DNA of 64,000 nt from Apus apus. Its lineage: Eukaryota; Chordata; Aves; Apodiformes; Apodidae. The notes under the pieces were generated by a model, which was not told where the DNA came from, made no database searches, and saw nothing but the letters and a program-made list of their open reading frames with translations. Location: the NCBI RefSeq assembly GCF_020740795.1, contig NC_067301.1, positions 5,394,001-5,458,000 on the forward strand. The letters are read 5' to 3'. Within the stretch, counting starts at the first letter, position 1. Every line of letters starts with the position of its first letter. A program made the translations under genes and the position numbers. Positions 63,294 through 64,000 of the stretch are shown piece by piece.

Positions 63294-64000
63294 AATATTT
63301 TCTCAAAGACAGTGAACTGGTGTGCAGACAGAGTGTATTTCTGTTAACCACTTACTAGCTATTTCCATGTTAGAATCTAGGCAAGAAAGAAAAAGATTAG
63401 CATGTTCTGCTAAATTCTGATTTAAATTGCTATTACTTAAGAACATGTTGTACTTTTAATTTTTTTGTTTTAACCTCATTCATTAGTAAGCTTGTTTTGC
63501 TGTTATCTTCTTACATTAAAAGAATTTTTACTTCCTTCTAATGCCAAAGAATAGAAGTTCATCATAGCAAAAAACAGCTTAAGAGTATGCACTATATGAG
63601 TGATCAGCAATGTGCATATCCATTTAATACACACAGAATAAGCACAAGAAGAAAGAAAAAAAGCCCCCCAATGCATCTGGAGATGGAAGATACTTTCAGT
63701 GCTTCTGAGACACCACCAGACTGTGTGTATAGGCAAACAGTAGCTTTGGACTTGGCTGTAAAATCTGAAGGTGATTGGGTGTACTTGACAACCTGAATTT
63801 TAAAGGAACTAGCTGATACAGAAGGGTGGTACAGAAATGTGAGCTACCTGTAAGTATCTGAGACTGGAAACATAGAAGCAGTGAAGGAGAACTGCACAAA
63901 GATAACTGAATGTCCTCTAAACTATATTCCAGAATAAAGTTTCTTTCTGAGAAGCATTTTTTTTCCTTTTCATCATCAGATAAATAAGCAACCTGTTTGC
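63294..64000 (+). other. 3' UTR region of the AADACL4-like gene
   Basis: AT-rich sequence following the esterase stop. It contains ATTAAA at 63,515-63,520 and a canonical AATAAA at 63,933-63,938 followed by a T-rich stretch. The second would give a 3' UTR of about 650 bases. Which is used is not decidable here. Confidence 0.5.
63933..63938 (+). terminator. candidate polyadenylation signal AATAAA
   Basis: Canonical hexamer about 640 bp downstream of the esterase stop, followed within 20 bp by a run of T. It is the best placed signal for this gene in the window. Confidence 0.5.

Noticed and set aside
1-64000. CRISPR arrays, tRNA or rRNA genes, bacterial operons, phage or integrated virus genes
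   Set aside because: None seen. The window has vertebrate gene structure and repeats, and no regularly spaced repeats, complete tRNA-like cloverleafs or viral gene blocks were recognised.

Overview
This is nuclear DNA of a vertebrate, most likely a bird. It carries long AT-rich non-coding stretches, small exons with GT/AG introns, two CpG-rich islands, and many CR1 non-LTR retrotransposon pieces ending in the TTCTGTG/ATAGAATC-type 3' tail typical of sauropsids. No tRNA, rRNA, CRISPR or bacterial-type operon structure is visible. The gene pair found, DHRS3 next to an AADACL4-type esterase, is the same neighbourhood known from human 1p36. A crocodilian or turtle cannot be formally excluded.

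Layout. Positions 1 to about 23,350 contain no exon I can recognise: ordinary AT-rich DNA, a 38-bp tandem duplication, a (TG)n microsatellite, and at 11.2-11.9 kb an orphan CpG island lying among CR1 fragments. From 23,352 to 47,478 the minus strand carries the complete DHRS3 gene: six coding exons with a 302-residue product, a first intron of about 20 kb and four later introns of 0.7-1.0 kb. Its promoter region, with a TATAAAAA box and CpG-rich DNA, lies at about 48.2-48.7 kb. Positions 48.7-55.8 kb are intergenic, with two CR1 copies. One of these abuts a 36-nt antisense piece of U2 snRNA. From 55,927 to 63,293 the plus strand carries a four-exon AADAC-family esterase gene (AADACL4-like). 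A single extra C in a C5 run of its last exon breaks the reading frame before two of the three catalytic residues. The window ends in its 3' UTR.

The two genes are head to head, about 8 kb apart. DHRS3 is a membrane-bound NADPH-dependent retinal reductase that limits retinoic acid formation. The AADACL4-like protein is expected to be a lumenal ER-anchored serine ester hydrolase. Their proximity is conserved synteny; I see no evidence of shared regulation.

The most useful observations are the homopolymer frameshift in the esterase, the U2/CR1 junction, the orphan CpG island with YY1-like motifs, and a pair of DR5-like retinoic acid response element candidates in DHRS3 intron 1. All function beyond gene identity is inference from sequence.
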